A DNA stretch of 64,000 nt from Liquidambar formosana (GCA_039720395.1 CM077826.1:24446430-24510429); one strand, 5' to 3'. Counted from the first letter of the stretch, positions 22,380-35,100 are shown. Made by a program: numbers and translations. Notes: a model not told the origin generated them from the letters alone.

Positions 22380-23610
22380 TATCATGTGATAAAGATAATT
22401 TCACATGAAATGACTTGCTAATCATGTGATAAAGATAATTTCATATAAAATGACGATTCACGAGTTATGCTAGTTACGAAGTAACTTGCTATCTTTATGA
22501 AATTAGCATGAAATGCACTTTGTTTTTCGATCAATTGACTTTCAATTCAATGTTATATCATGTGATAAAGATAATTTCACATGAAATGACATGAAATAAG
22601 CTTGATTTTCAATCAATTAACTCTCAGTTCAATGTTATTTCATGTGATAAAGATAATTTCACCTGAAATAATAAGAAATGAACTTGATTTTGAGTTGATG
22701 ACTCTCAATTCAATGTCATTCCATGTGATAAAGACAATTTCACATGAAATGATAAGAAATGAACTTGATTTTGAGTTGAATGACTCTCAATTCAATGTCA
22801 TTCCATGCAATAAAGACAATTTCACATGAAATGATAAGAAATGAACTTGATTTTGAGTTAAATGACTTTCAATTCAATGTCATTTCATGTGATAAAGACA
22901 ATTTCACATGAAATGATAAGAAATGAGCTTGATTTTGAATCAATTGACTTGCAATTGGATCTCATATCATGTGATAAAGATAATTTCACATGAAATGATG
23001 ATTCACGAGTTATGAAATAACTCACTACCTTTGCTATTCCCACTGAAAGTGGCATAAAATCATGTGATAACGATAATTTCACATGAAATGATGATTCATG
23101 AGTTATGAAATAACTCACTACCTTTGCTGTTCCCACTGAAAGTAGCATGAAATCATGTGATAACGATAATTTCACATGAAATGATGACTTATGAGTTATG
23201 AGTTATGAAATAACTCACTACCTTTGCTGTTCCCACTGAAAGTGGCATGAAATCATGTGATAACGATAATTTCACATGAAATGATGACTCATGAGTTATG
23301 AAATAACTCACTATCTTTGCTGTTTCCACTGAAAGTGGCATAAAATCATGTGATAACGATAATTTCACATGAAATGATGATTCATGAGTTATGAAATAAC
23401 TCACTGTCTTTGCTATTTCCACTGAAAGTGGCATAAAATCGTGTGATAATGATAATTTCACATGAAATGATGAGTCATAAGTTATGAAATAACTCACTAT
23501 CTTTGTTATTCCCAATGAAATTGGCATGAAATGCACTTGGTTTTTGAATTAATGGACATTCAATTCAATTTCACATCATGTGATAACGATAATTTCACAT
23601 GAAATGATGA
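22380..23610. repeat. Tandem array in the 3' region of element G, about 14 cores, two unit lengths
   Basis: Every unit has the core CATGTGATAA, seven to eight bases, TTTCACATGAAATGA, in which CATGTGA and TCACATG can pair. From about 22590 to 22960 units are about 82-83 bp and carry CTTGATTTTGAGTTGAATG. From about 22990 to 23530 they are about 93 bp and carry GAGTTATGAAATAACTCA and CCCACTGAAAGTGGCA, themselves inverted repeats. Tandem arrays between the coding part and the 3' LTR are known in Tat/Ogre elements and can seed satellites. Minus-strand frames at 22885-23536 stay open because 93 is divisible by 3; I do not treat them as genes. Confidence 0.9.
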
Positions 23611-23962
23611 CCTATGAATTTTACTTGTTATGAAATAACTTGTTGTGAGAATTTCCAATGAAATTGGCAGAATACCTTGTGATGCACTAGTGCAACTAGC
23701 TTTGCATCATGAAAAGACCATGTGAATATCACTAATGCAATTAGTGCATGGCAAAGGCATTTACATGAGCACACCAACGAATGTTGGCATGCAATCAATT
23801 ATTTGCTTCGATGAAATCGTCGCGCGCTTGGATATAACGAAGTCTATTCTTATGGTTCCATTTGAGTTTGTTGGTGTTAATGAAATTAATCCATCAAACA
23901 AAAATGGGTTGTTCTTTAATCATTGGCTCACAAGTGAAACATGTTCACCAATGAGGGGCTTC
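23611..23962 (+). other. Spacer between array and 3' LTR, with possible polypurine tract
   Basis: No gene is supported. It ends in AATGAGGGGCTTC directly before the LTR start. The purine run AATGAGGGG is a candidate plus-strand primer, though shorter and less pure than usual. Confidence 0.4.
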
Positions 23963-24668
23963 TGTCACACCCCATTTTTGTCACATTAGCTAGGACATAT
24001 CATTTCATGTAGGATTTTGAGTCCTTTTTTAGTCTAGTCTTTTGCATTGAGTTTCCATGGCATTGAATATCATGTGTATGAATTTTGAAGTGATTTGGAG
24101 TTCATTTCGATAGTCAATAAGAACTTTTGCGACTTTAAGGGCATAATCGTCTTTCAAGCCGTATATTTTCCATTTGACCTTGAAATGAATCCCGAGTCAT
24201 TCCCTCGAGTTCATATGAGTACATAGAGTCTATATATAGGTTCAATTTCATGAATTAATGGTTTAAGATCAATTCGGCTCATAATGGTTCGGGTTAGCTA
24301 AAAGACCCTTTCTTGGTTTGCTCAAATCGACTCACAAGACCCACTCAATTTTCTATCATTTAACTTCAATTGGGCTTCATTTACGTCTTAGGTATGTTTA
24401 AAAATATCAAATTTCGATTGGGAAAGCATTTGGTTCGACCTTGTGTACAAACCCAACTTAGCGACGGTGAGGCACCATGGTTAACCACCTTTGTAAAACC
24501 TAACCATTCACCCATGGTTAAGGATTTTTGTCCTAAAATGTCTAAAAATGTGTTCCCCTTCGAAACACAGTCGTTTTGGCTTTTATTAGCTCAAAATCGG
24601 ACTTAATTTGACCCCTGAAAGACTCCTGAAGCGATTAGAAGTCAAAACCGGAGCAAACTGGAAAGGAC

Positions 24669-24749
24669 CCTCGGGTAACCATCCAGGGCTGGACGGTCAG
24701 CCATTTAGGCCTAGACGGCTAACCATCCGGGGCCAGATGGTCACCTGAG
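24669..24749. repeat. Imperfect palindrome in LTR C (P5)
   Basis: Outer arms are CCTCGGGTAACCATC and GATGGTCACCTGAG, with GGACGGTCAGCC and GACGGCTAACC units inside. The inner edge is 188 bp from the TATA box. Confidence 0.8.
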
Positions 24750-24936
24750 AGACTCCGTCTTTAAGTGAAATTCTAACTCTCTCTTCCTCTTTTGACGGTT
24801 TCCTCCGCCATTACAACTTGTTTTCTTTTAGGATTGTGTAAGTTTGAGTTGTTTAAGCACCAAGAGAGTCTCTAATAGCCCTAGGATCATTGTTTAATGA
24901 ATTAATCTTATCCATTGGTTTAGGGGGTCAGTTCTC

Positions 24937-24944
24937 TATATAAA
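24937..24944 (+). promoter_or_regulatory. TATA box of LTR C
   Basis: TATATAAA, in the context TTCTCTATATAAAGGACATG, matches the promoter of LTR B on the other strand. Confidence 0.6.
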
Positions 24945-26619
24945 GGACATGATATTCAGCACATAGGGGAGGATTTTAGCACTTTACACTTAGAGAAAGA
25001 GGGAGCTACGAGTTTGGAGATCTAGAAGGACATCAAGAGAAGGCTTTTCAACCCTAAGCAAGCAAGAGAACAAGGACTTTGAAGGCAAGGGAGATTCCAC
25101 AAGAGGTAAACACACTTTCAATTGCTGAAATTAGACTTTCCTCCTTCATCCTCTCCTCCTTTCTTTAGGATAGTTCTAGTGCATGTAATAGCTCTTCTTA
25201 TGGATTGAATTCAATGCTTGTGTGATGTTATGTGAATGATTTTAGGATGGTTCATGGTTTAATATGATTGATAAACCTTAGTTTGCTAGGGTTTTGAAAG
25301 TATTATCCTTTTTATCCTTCTGAATCACGCATAGTACACATGTTTAGGTTGCTATGATAATTGTCATGAGTTGATGCTCCTGTTAGTTAATATATATGAT
25401 ATTCATGATGATTTGAGCATGTGTTAGAGTCGTTTCACATGTTTTAATGCATAGTTGTGAAATTAGGGTTTCAGTAACCCTAAATTCACACAAGTTCCCT
25501 ATAGCATGATAGAATAGGTTTTCTTTTCTATTTTTCTTCATGGTTATTGTGTATATGATATATATAGAATAACTATGATAGTTTTTGCATGCATGTAGTG
25601 GATTTTTAGGTTTGACATGAGATTAGGGTTACATTAAGGTCTCTATTTATTCACTGTTTTTGTTGATAACATGATTAGTGGATGACTTTGAGCCTTAATA
25701 CTATTCTGTCCAGATTGTTATGTTATCCTTTTTGATATGCATTGGGCACTTGTAAGGGTGCAAACAGGTACAATAATTGCCTTATTGCAAATAAGGTCGT
25801 TATCGCTTAAGCTTGCTATTGCTAGGAGACAATTGCATAAGGTAAGTAGGGTATGAAGTGCCCTAATTCACTTTTCCTAACCTATCTTTCCCTTCTCCCT
25901 CCTAGGGTTATTTTCTTAATATGAACGTATGGTGATTTCCAAAGGTTTCCTTATCAAATAAAGTACATTTTTTTCTCGAAATTTCTATCTTATGGAAGTG
26001 ACTTGATTTCAAACTTGGTTTATTTATCAAATTCTATTTCAAATGAGGAATCCTAGGATTTTTACCATAGGTTTGTATTAGGATTTAATTCTATTCTTTT
26101 CGAACTACATGGACTTTGATCCATGTATTTCGCTACATGGTACATAGGCGCTCTTTTTGAGGCTCAAGTCCGTTCTAGGATCTAAGTATCCTAGGTTCTT
26201 TCCTTCTCTTTTCTTCTTTTTCTGTTTTGTTTTATTTGTTTGATTATGCATGGATGATTGGATGGAATATATGTTATGCATGCTGCCTTGTGATGATATA
26301 TGCTGATATTTGAGTGAAAAAGATCTTAAGTTAGCCCAATCAAATTAAGAGACCAACTCGGGCAATGTGGGTGCCTATGGGCTTAGCCCAGAACCTTCCC
26401 ACGTCGTAACTTAGCCCCCGAATCCAATTTTCTGGTTTTAAAGACTTTGCTTTTTCCTTTAATGGAGTCATATGGTTTTGAAAATAAAACATTTTTATGG
26501 TTTTCCTCTTTTCCCTAAAAAATGAGGTGAGGACTCCTTTTCGTTTGTTGTCTTTTAAACTCGTATTAATTTATCTCGCCAAACTCCTTGTGGGCTCGCG
26601 CTTTTTCGTGGGTTCACAC

Positions 26620-28128
26620 ATGGATGATGCAATAGTGGAGGAATTTGGACGTTTTTCCCTCATGAAAGAAGAGGAGGCAGATCTATTTGCGATGGATGAT
26701 TCATCTAAAGGTAAGCTGGAGAATTGCACATACAGTTTAATGGGGAAAGTGCTCACTGAAAAATCTTTCAATAAAAAAGCTTTGCGTAACACTTTGCGAT
26801 TGATGTGGAATGTTGGAAATGAAGTCAAAATAGAGGATGTGGGAGACAATTTACTGCTTGTGAAGTTCCAAGACGAGTTCCAAATGAGAAAGGTGATTGA
26901 TGGTGATCCCTGGATGTTTGATAATCACCTTATCCTTCTCAGACGGTGGGAACAGGGGATGCATGTGAAGATTGTGGTTTTCCAATCTGTAACCATTTAC
27001 ATCCAGATCTGGGGACTGCCGTTTAAATGCAGGGGAAAACAGATAGCCGAGGATATGAGAAGGAGGATGGGAGACTGAATAGATGTAGATTTCAGAGATG
27101 AGCTTGAGGAGCAAGGTCAATTCTTGCGCATACGGGTAAATATCCCAATTTCCAAACTGTTAAGGTGGGGAGGAAGAATAGCGTTACAGGATGGAGAAAA
27201 GGTATGGGTTGATTTTCGATATGAACGACTCCCAATTTTTTGCTACTACTGCGGCTTCCTGGGTTATGAGGAAAAGAATTGCTTAATAAGCTTTAACGAT
27301 CGAAAATTAGGTTGTACTAAATCCCAACAATATGGGCCTTGGTTAAAGGCTAAAAATGCAAAGGGATCTGTAGGTAGAGGAAAATGCAGAGATGAGGGTT
27401 TTGGTGGCTCAAAATCATCAGAATATAGTGGTTTGCAAAGCATATCCCCGACGACGGGGACCGGCGGTAGCACGGAGGGGACAACCAGAGAGATGGAAAA
27501 CTGGCGGCATCAGGTATGCGATCTACTCCCGCAATCTACAGTTGTGATAGAAACATCTACGGTAGTAGATCTGGTGAAAGATACGGACGATGCAACAGAC
27601 AAGCGCAATTTTCGAGATGGAACGACAAAATTAGGAGGAGAATCGACAAAGGCAAATCTACTGAGAAAGGAGAAATCACAGTTGGATGCTATGGAATATC
27701 AGATGAACAATCATACCGAAAATCCTGGAAGGTATGTATCTGATTGTGCTAATCATAGTCAGACAAATTTTTTGGAGACAGATAAAGGAGGATTAGGAGA
27801 GAAAATGGCGGAGTCGCATCCTTTTGGAGCTTTCCCTTACCATCTACGTCGTCAACCAACCCCCGTACTAGACCAGTTAGACTATAATACCCAGGAGACT
27901 AAACCTTCAAGCCCAACATCGGTTAAACCCAAAACTACTACCCCTTCACAAAACCCAATATTAATAGGTTATACCCTTGCACTAGAAACCAATGAAGTGG
28001 ACCTAACTCAACCCATCTTATACTCACCAATCCTATACTCAAGCCTACATTCTCCAAACATACCTAATAGCCACACCCCACACGGTACCCAAACTTTAAC
28101 CAATCCACACATTTTCGAATTCTCCTAA
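26620..28128 (+). pseudogene. LINE ORF1 (DUF4283 and zinc-knuckle RNA-binding protein)
   Basis: It begins MDDAIVEEFGRFSLMKEEEA, the usual start of plant L1 ORF1 proteins that bind the element RNA. The DUF4283-like part spans about residues 25-150 (LMWNVGNEVKIEDVGDN, FQMRKVIDGDPWMFDNHLIL). A TGA at 27076-27078 interrupts it, and the same frame continues with RIRVNIPISKLLRWGGRI. The knuckle near residue 207 reads CYYCGFLGYEEKNC: the usual His is Tyr, so zinc binding is probably lost. The C-terminal part is low-complexity, Ser/Thr/Pro-rich, as in relatives. The next 345 bp to ORF2 hold only a degenerate tail. Confidence 0.8.
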
Positions 28129-28473
28129 CCATTAACTGACATTACTAATTCTTTTGCTCCCAAAGCCTACAACAATGTACCTACCTTGAAAGAAGTGAGG
28201 AGAAGGGAAGAAGTCGGAGAGAAGAGGAAAGGCTAAACTAAAAGAACTAGCAAGACAAGGTAATTTAACTCATATAGGTGAAGTAGTAGACTCTGCAATG
28301 GGTAGAAGCATGAATGGGACTAAAAGAGGAGTGACTATGTGGAGGGAGGAATTTCAAGTTCCAGAACATAAAGGAAAAGCAAAAAAAAAAAGTAGGATAA
28401 TGGAGTGTAGTATGACAACTGGTGGCGACAATAAAGTGGAGGAAGCCGGCTTGAAGTAGCTCCTAGGTACCTA

Positions 28474-28625
28474 ATGAAGATTATTAGTTGGAACTGCAGG
28501 GTACAGGGACTCCCCTAACGGTTCGGGCCTAAAAGGAGTTAAATAAACTCCATTCCCAGATCTAATGTTTTTAATGAAGACCAAAAACAAACGAGAAAAA
28601 GTGAAACAAATGCGTAGGAGGTTGG
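28474..28625 (+). pseudogene. LINE ORF2, start of the endonuclease
   Basis: ATG at 28474 begins MKIISWNCR, the hallmark start of plant LINE apurinic-type endonucleases. A stop follows after 14 codons and the reading then shifts (KELNKLHS in another frame, MKTKNKREKVKQMRR in a third), so this part is decayed. The solo LTR begins at 28626 inside it. Confidence 0.75.
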
Positions 28626-30283
28626 TGTTGGGAATCGAACAAGAGGGAAAAATAGAAGTGCGGAATATAAAAATTTTTCCTACGATTCCCAATCCCATGA
28701 ATCTAACTATGCATAATAAAAAATCAAACCCTAACTACGAAGAGGGTTAGAACACTTACAGTTTGAATGTCTTCTCCTTTTTGTTCCAAGCTTCGACTCC
28801 GGACAGCGGTGAATGAGCAGCCCAAGTGTGCTGCCTCAAATGGTATCCACACCTAGCTAGAGCTTCAAGCCTTTTCCTTCTTCTTCCTTGTTGTTGCTAG
28901 AGGTGGAGAAGATAGAGAAATAGAAGAGAGCCTCCAACAGCTTGGATAGCTAGGGTTAGGAGTGTGCAAACATAATGCCATGTCACATATAAGTGTGACT
29001 TATATATGCAGCCCACTAAAGGAGGCTGGCCATGAGGAAGAAACCCTAATAGGGTTATGTGTAATTACACTTAATTACACATTAACCCCTATTATTTGTA
29101 TCAAATACAAATAGGTCTATAAAGAACTATTCTTTATTCACTAAAACCCTTTCTCTCATAGACTTTAAAGCTCTTCTTGCATGATTAGTGTGTGACCCAT
29201 TGGGTTCACATCATCAAGTAGTAGGAATAGCACGAGGTGTGCATAATGGAACTCTTTCCATTTAGGGTCTAATTGGAACTCCTTCCAATTCCCTAATTGA
29301 TTATAACTCACTTATATCAATTAAGGCTTCTACTAACCATGAATAACACCTAGCATATGGTTCATGGTGTTCTCCTTAATGAGGTGAATAAGTATTTAAC
29401 AAAGAACCCTTCTGTTATAGTTTATAGGTTACAATTACATCCTTCCATCTACACAATGTCTCTAATTGAACCAATAGGACATGGAAGTCTGTTAAGTCCC
29501 TAGTTCAATTACTTTATACTCATTCATAGATATCAACTCATTGATGAACTTATGAAACTCTTTTTATATTCATCCTACCATGGCCATGGATTTAATAAGT
29601 TATATTATGAATGCTATATAAGACATTCTCTCTCTTTTTCCTGAGAGTAATGGATTCCTTGTTGATCACTCACATGCCTTCATACATATAGCAATAGGGC
29701 CAATGAACACCCTTACAGACCCTTATAAGGATCTACACTTAGTGTTATCAAACTTCTAAAGCTACATGCATAAGACAACTATGGTGTCTCAGGTCTAAGG
29801 ATTACTTGTACTACTATAACAATGAGAAACTGATTGACAGGCAGGTTAAAACTCCATTCAATTTATCTCATATCTATGGTCACATTCAGTGTAACTATTC
29901 TATTAATAGGCACCCACTTGTTGGTTGTATTGTCTCCACACAAATAGCTTAAGACCAGCTATCCTCCTATAGAGTCAACCTAACAAGTGCTAGTCCTATG
30001 GTTCATTATTATCCATCATAGTGAACCTTCAACTAGGAATGTTTTAGGAGTTTAGTACAGAGATATATCTATAGTCTCAAAATTACAACTCTTTGTAATT
30101 CCATATTCTCAACTCTAACTTTATGGACATATTATGTAAATATAAATGATGCATATAAACATAATAGAATAAGCCCTTTTATTAAATCAATAATAAATGT
30201 AACATACATAAATAAAATCAAATGATTGTTCCTAATCCCTAAACAATCATCTCTATGATTGGCTCTAGGGCATAATCCTAACA
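28626..30283 (-). mobile_element. Solo LTR of copia family F (1658 bp), F2
   Basis: On the minus strand it runs from TGTTAGGATTATGCCC to GATTCCCAACA. A perfect 5-bp duplication GTTGG lies at 28621-28625 and 30284-30288. Removing the LTR and one GTTGG restores the LINE endonuclease reading. It faces the 5' LTR of element F head to head, 143 bp away. Confidence 0.92.
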
Positions 30284-30288
30284 GTTGG

Positions 30289-30426
30289 GGTATAGATACA
30301 TAGAAGTAGTGGATCCAAACGGACTATCTGGAGGAATTTGCTTATTATGGAGTATGGAAAAGGTAGTGGAGATAATTCATAGTGATCTGAACATGATCGA
30401 GGTACGAATCACGGAAGGCATTAAGA
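30289..30426 (+). pseudogene. LINE ORF2, endonuclease segment between two copia insertions
   Basis: It reads GYRYIEVVDPNGLSGGICLLW and then MEKVVEIIHSDLNMIEVRI, which continues the endonuclease from 28625 once the solo LTR and its GTTGG duplication are removed. It stops at 30426, where element F begins. This 138-bp piece is the loop between two inverted LTRs of the same family. Confidence 0.8.
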
Positions 30427-32119
30427 TGTTAGGATTATGCCCTAGAGCCAATCATAGAGATGATTGTTTAGGGATTAGGAACAATCAATTGATTTCATTT
30501 ATGCATGTCACATTTATTATTGATTTAATAAAAGGGCTTATTCTATTATGTTTATATGCATCATTTATATTTACATAATATGTCCATGGAGTTAGAGTTG
30601 AGAATATGAAATTACAAAGGGTTGTAATTTTGAGACTCTAAATATATCTCTGTACTAAACTCCTAAATCATTCCTAGTTGAAGGTTCACTATGATGGACA
30701 GTAATGAACCATAGGACTAGCACTTGTTAGGTTGACTCTATAGGAGGATAGCTAGTCTCAAGCTATTTGTGTGGAGACACTACAACCAACAAGTGGGTGC
30801 CTATTATAAGAATAGGTACACTGAATGTGACCAAAGATATGAGATAAACTGAATGGAGTTTTAACCTGCCTGTCAATCAGTTTCTCATTGTTATAGTGGT
30901 ACAAGTAATCCTTAGACCTGAGACACCATGGTTGTCTTATGCATGTAGCTTTAGAAGTTTGATAACACTAAGTGCAGATCCTATTCAGGGGTCTGTAAGG
31001 GTGTTCATTGGCCCTTCTGCTATATGTGTGAAGGCATGTGAGTGATCAACAAGGAATCCATCACTCTCAGGAAAAAGGGAGTGAATGTCTCATACAGCAT
31101 TCATTGAATATAACTCATTAAATCCATGGGCCCATGGTAGAATGAATATGGAAAGGAGTTTCCATAAGTTCATCATTGAGTTGATATTAATGAATGAGTA
31201 TAAAGTAATTGAACTAGGGACTTGACAGACTTCCATGTCCTATTAGTTCAAATAGAGACATTGTGTTGATGGAAGGATGGAATTGTAACCTGTAAACTAT
31301 AACAGAAGGGTTCTTTGTAAATGACTATTCACCTCATTAAGGACCACACCATGAGCCATATGCTAGGTGTTACTCATGGTTAGTAGAAGCCCTAATTGAT
31401 ATAAATGAGTTATAATCAATTAGGGAATTGAAAGGAGTTTCAATTAGACCCTTAATGGAAAGTGTTCCATTGTGCACAACTTGTGCTGTTCCTACTACTT
31501 GATGATGTGAACCCAATGGGTCACACACTGATCATGCTAAGAGAGCTTGATTGTCTATGAGAGAAAGGGTATAAGTGATTAAAGAAAAGTTCTTTAAGGG
31601 GCTAATTTGTATTTGATGCAAACTAGTGGGCTAATTGTGTAATTAAGAGTAATTACACAAATTAGATTAGGGTTTGGAATCCCCCCTTGGCCGGCCCTAT
31701 TAGTGGGCTATATAATGCCCACTATAAGGTGATGACATCATCACAATCACTCTTCCCCAAGGGCTGGCTGGAAAAATTACAGCTCTCCCTCTCTCTTTCT
31801 CCCTCTTCTCCACCTCTAGCAACCATAAGGAAGAAGAAGGAAAGGACAACAAGCTCTAGCTAGGTGTGGATACCGTTGGAGGCAGCACACTTGGGCTGCT
31901 CATTCACCGCTGTCCGGAGACAAAGCTTGGAGCAAAAAGGAGAAGAAAAAGCTTGGAGCATAAAGGAGAAGACATTAATCAACTGTAAGTAATCCCAACT
32001 CTCTTGGTAGTTAGGGTTTATGTTTTTGTATTATGCATAATCGGATTCATGGGTTTGGGAATCGTAGGAAAATTTTAATTCCGCCTTTGTAGTTTTCCTC
32101 TCTAGTTTGATTCCCAACA
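30427..32119 (+). mobile_element. 5' LTR of element F
   Basis: It runs from TGTTAGGATTATGCCC to TTCCCAACA. It has the same length as the 3' LTR and no difference was found on reading both. U3 carries the usual AT-rich sequence, and the U5 side has a TCTCTCCCTCTTCTCC-type pyrimidine tract. Confidence 0.93.
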
Positions 32120-32120
32120 G

Positions 32121-32133
32121 TGGTATCAGAGCC
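32121..32133 (+). other. Primer binding site of element F (initiator tRNA-Met)
   Basis: TGGTATCAGAGCC one base after the LTR end is the classical primer site of plant Ty1/copia elements. Confidence 0.95.
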
Positions 32134-35100
32134 ATGGTTATGCCTAATACAAATTGCATATGGGCTGTAATTCATGGTAAATTGATTGGTTAATAAATCT
32201 GGAATTTATGTTCATGCATTAGAATGGTTTCCCTCTCATGGCCGAACCTAGGGTTAATGAACCCTAGGTTAATTCTCCTTCTACTCCTCTTCTAAAATAG
32301 TTTTAGGGCTGCTGGTTATTCAAAAGTTGAATGGGGATTGAGTTTGGAGAAGATGATGAACAGTTTTTATGATAGTCATGAAAAATCGTCATCTTGTTTT
32401 GCATGCCGAAATCAGAGTTCTTCTCCAAAATTTTCGAGCCATATATGGTTAGAAAGCCCTTTGAATCAGCTTTACAACCCAACAAACGGTTCGTCGATCC
32501 GAGTTTTGTAGTGAAAGTTATGAATTTTTTACTACAGGCTGTCAGGGAAGACAGTTTTGCTCGGGAATGATGTAACAGCCACAATTGTGAGTTTTTGATG
32601 GAGATCAAAAGCATGGCAATGGTTGCCACCACTTGGGTTATGTTCTAGACATGGTAGGAAAGGGTTCCCAAGTATTCGGATGCATCATAATTGGATTATG
32701 AGTCTAGAACAGAAGGAAGAAGGAGAAGACCACCATGTTTGAATCTGGGTTTTAGAACCCTAGGGTTCTTGCTACTGTTATGATCAGATACTTCTGTAAA
32801 ATTGATGAATAATCATTATAGGATGATGATTTATGATGTATAGATCATATTCTTTAATAATCAAAGGAGTCTTGATGCATAAAGAATCAAAAAGTTTGAT
32901 TTCTTGGAAGAACACAGCAGGCTGTTTTTCTGCAGAAAGTCATCAATGGAGTTTTGTTCATATCTTGAGCTAGGGAACTCCAAATTGCATGAAACCAATT
33001 TTATTAGTTTCCTAAGACATGTAGGATGCTAGGAAAAATAATTTGGTAGCCTGAATTAATCATCTTGCTGGGTTTTAAATCAATTTGTGATCATGGACAG
33101 TATGCTGTCAAATTCTGGACAGCCTACTGTTCTTGAATTGTTTAGAACAATTGGGGATGATTTGATCATCCAAACCACTTCAATTAGCTTAGTAATTCAT
33201 GTAGGGACATGATACAAAAGCTGGTTTTGTTGGTGGAGTCGAATTGATTAAGTTTTAGAAACTTTTGTGACCTTGGAGGTCCTCCAATGGTGGTGCCAGC
33301 ACTGGGTTCAGGAAACCCTAATGTTCTTTGAAGAAGACAGCCCTCTTGGCCACTCCACACGTGTCCATGGGCTTGGCCCACACCCTGGCTTGAGTCGCCC
33401 TTTGCTGGCCATGGCCTCCCATGGCCTGGCCAAGCCATGGCAGCCTTGCTAAGCCATGGCAGCCCACTAATGTGGCAGCAGCCTTAGGGTTTATGATGAA
33501 ACCCTAATTCCCATTAATGATGAAACCCTAATTCATTAATTGCATTAATTAAAAACCCTAATTGACTATTAATTACCTTAATTAAAATGTTTAATGATTG
33601 GTCATTAATTGACCAATCATGGTTATTAATCATTGGGGTATAATTAAGTGCATTTATGATGTCTAGGGTTTAGGGTTTAGGAAACCCTAATTCGTATTAA
33701 TTAAACCATAATTCTATTAATGCATTAATTAATAACTAAACCTAGTAATTAATGTGTCTAACCTAGGGTTAAATGATTGGTCATTAATGACCAATCATGA
33801 TCATTAATGGTTTAGTAATTAATCATTGGCATTTAATAGGTTTAAGGTTTAGGGTTTTAGAAACCCTAATTAGTGCATATTAATTAGGTGTAATTAATAT
33901 CCTAGGTGGCATTAATTAAACCCTAATCCTAATCATTAATACCGTATAAACCTAGGGTTTAAATGATTGGTCATTAATTGACCAATCATAAGGCATTTAA
34001 TGCATTAGGGTTACACTTAGGGTTTAGAGTTAATGCATTTAGGGTTTAGGGTTTTAGGAAACCCTAATGCACTAATTAATTAATAAAATGATTTTATTTA
34101 ATTCCGAAATTGATTATTTAATTAATGGTGATTAATTTTATAATGTTTTAAATGGTTTAAAACACAATTTAGGATTAAATAAAAATCTGGAAATTTTAAT
34201 TAAATAAAATTGTTTTGTTTAATTAAAAAGATCCTAATATTTGATATTAGAGTTTAATTAGGGGACTTTAAATGTTTCAATTGATTTGATTAATTGAAAT
34301 TAAATGTCTTAAATGTTAAGACTTAATTAATTCAGGAACTTATGCATCTCCTAATAAGATTAGGACACATTAATGAGATTAATGAAAACCAATCAATAGA
34401 GTTACCATGAATGCCCATATGTTTATTGCTTACAGTTATTTCCTTTATTATGCAATATGATTGTATGGTTATGGATGGATGATGATTATGGACTATACCC
34501 CTTAAACCAATTGTGATTGGCCGTCTTATGAATGGGTTGTATAATTTTTCAAGAGTTGTCAATTTTTGGTGATGTATTATTTATTTGGGGCTTGCATGCC
34601 ACCTTCTTCTCTCTCTCTATCATTCTCTTATGTACCCCACATTCCCCTTATGTATCCCTTTCTTTAAATTATGTAAATGTTATGTAATCGAGAGCGCACT
34701 AAGGAGTATGGTGGACCTAAAGGAGCATGGTGGAGCCCAATAAGCCTATGGTGGAGACCATGAAGCTAATGGAGGAGATTGAAGGACTTGAAAGCTTGGA
34801 GAAGATTTTCAAGAGTGCATGCTATGTTTTGAATGAATGTTTTACGATCACCTACACCCACCTTAGACCTTGGATTCAATTCATTGGCTTGGATTGAATC
34901 CTCTTAAAGTCCATAATCATCATAGTGGGAGCTTTTAATGAGATTAATAGAGATAGCTCCAAATCCAAAGATCGTTATATGTCACCTTATAGGGACTAAT
35001 ATCGATAAGTGGATTACATATATATAATGTTGTTATATATTTCTTATTTAAATGCATGAGATGTATGTTAGATTAGTTATTTTGATGAGACCCTTAAAAC

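Larger units (their letters stand above)
19205..26618 (+). mobile_element. Element G: 3' part of a Tat-like Ty3/gypsy retrotransposon
   Basis: On the plus strand this is the tail of an element: an antisense plant-mobile-domain gene, its promoter and palindrome, a tandem-repeat array, a purine-rich stretch (GAGGGGCTTC, just before 23963) and the 3' LTR. It has the same layout as the left part of element A in mirror image. Gag-pol and the 5' LTR of G would lie left of element B, outside the window. A solo copia LTR is inserted in the leader of the antisense gene. Confidence 0.65.
23963..26618 (+). mobile_element. 3' LTR of element G (2656 bp), LTR C
   Basis: It runs from TGTCACACCCC to GGGTTCACA. 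It is nearly the same as LTR B at its start, and carries the palindrome 24669-24749 and a TATA box at 24937-24944. Bases on its two sides (GCTTC, CATGG) do not match, which argues against a solo LTR and for the 3' LTR of G. The base after its end begins the LINE start codon context. Confidence 0.85.

Noticed and set aside
22380..23610. CRISPR-like regular repeats
   Set aside because: Units are contiguous with no unique spacers, and the context is a plant retrotransposon; it is a tandem array.
23963..26618. LTR C as a solo LTR
   Set aside because: The flanking pentamers GCTTC and CATGG do not match, and the left side has the layout of a Tat 3' region with a purine tract.
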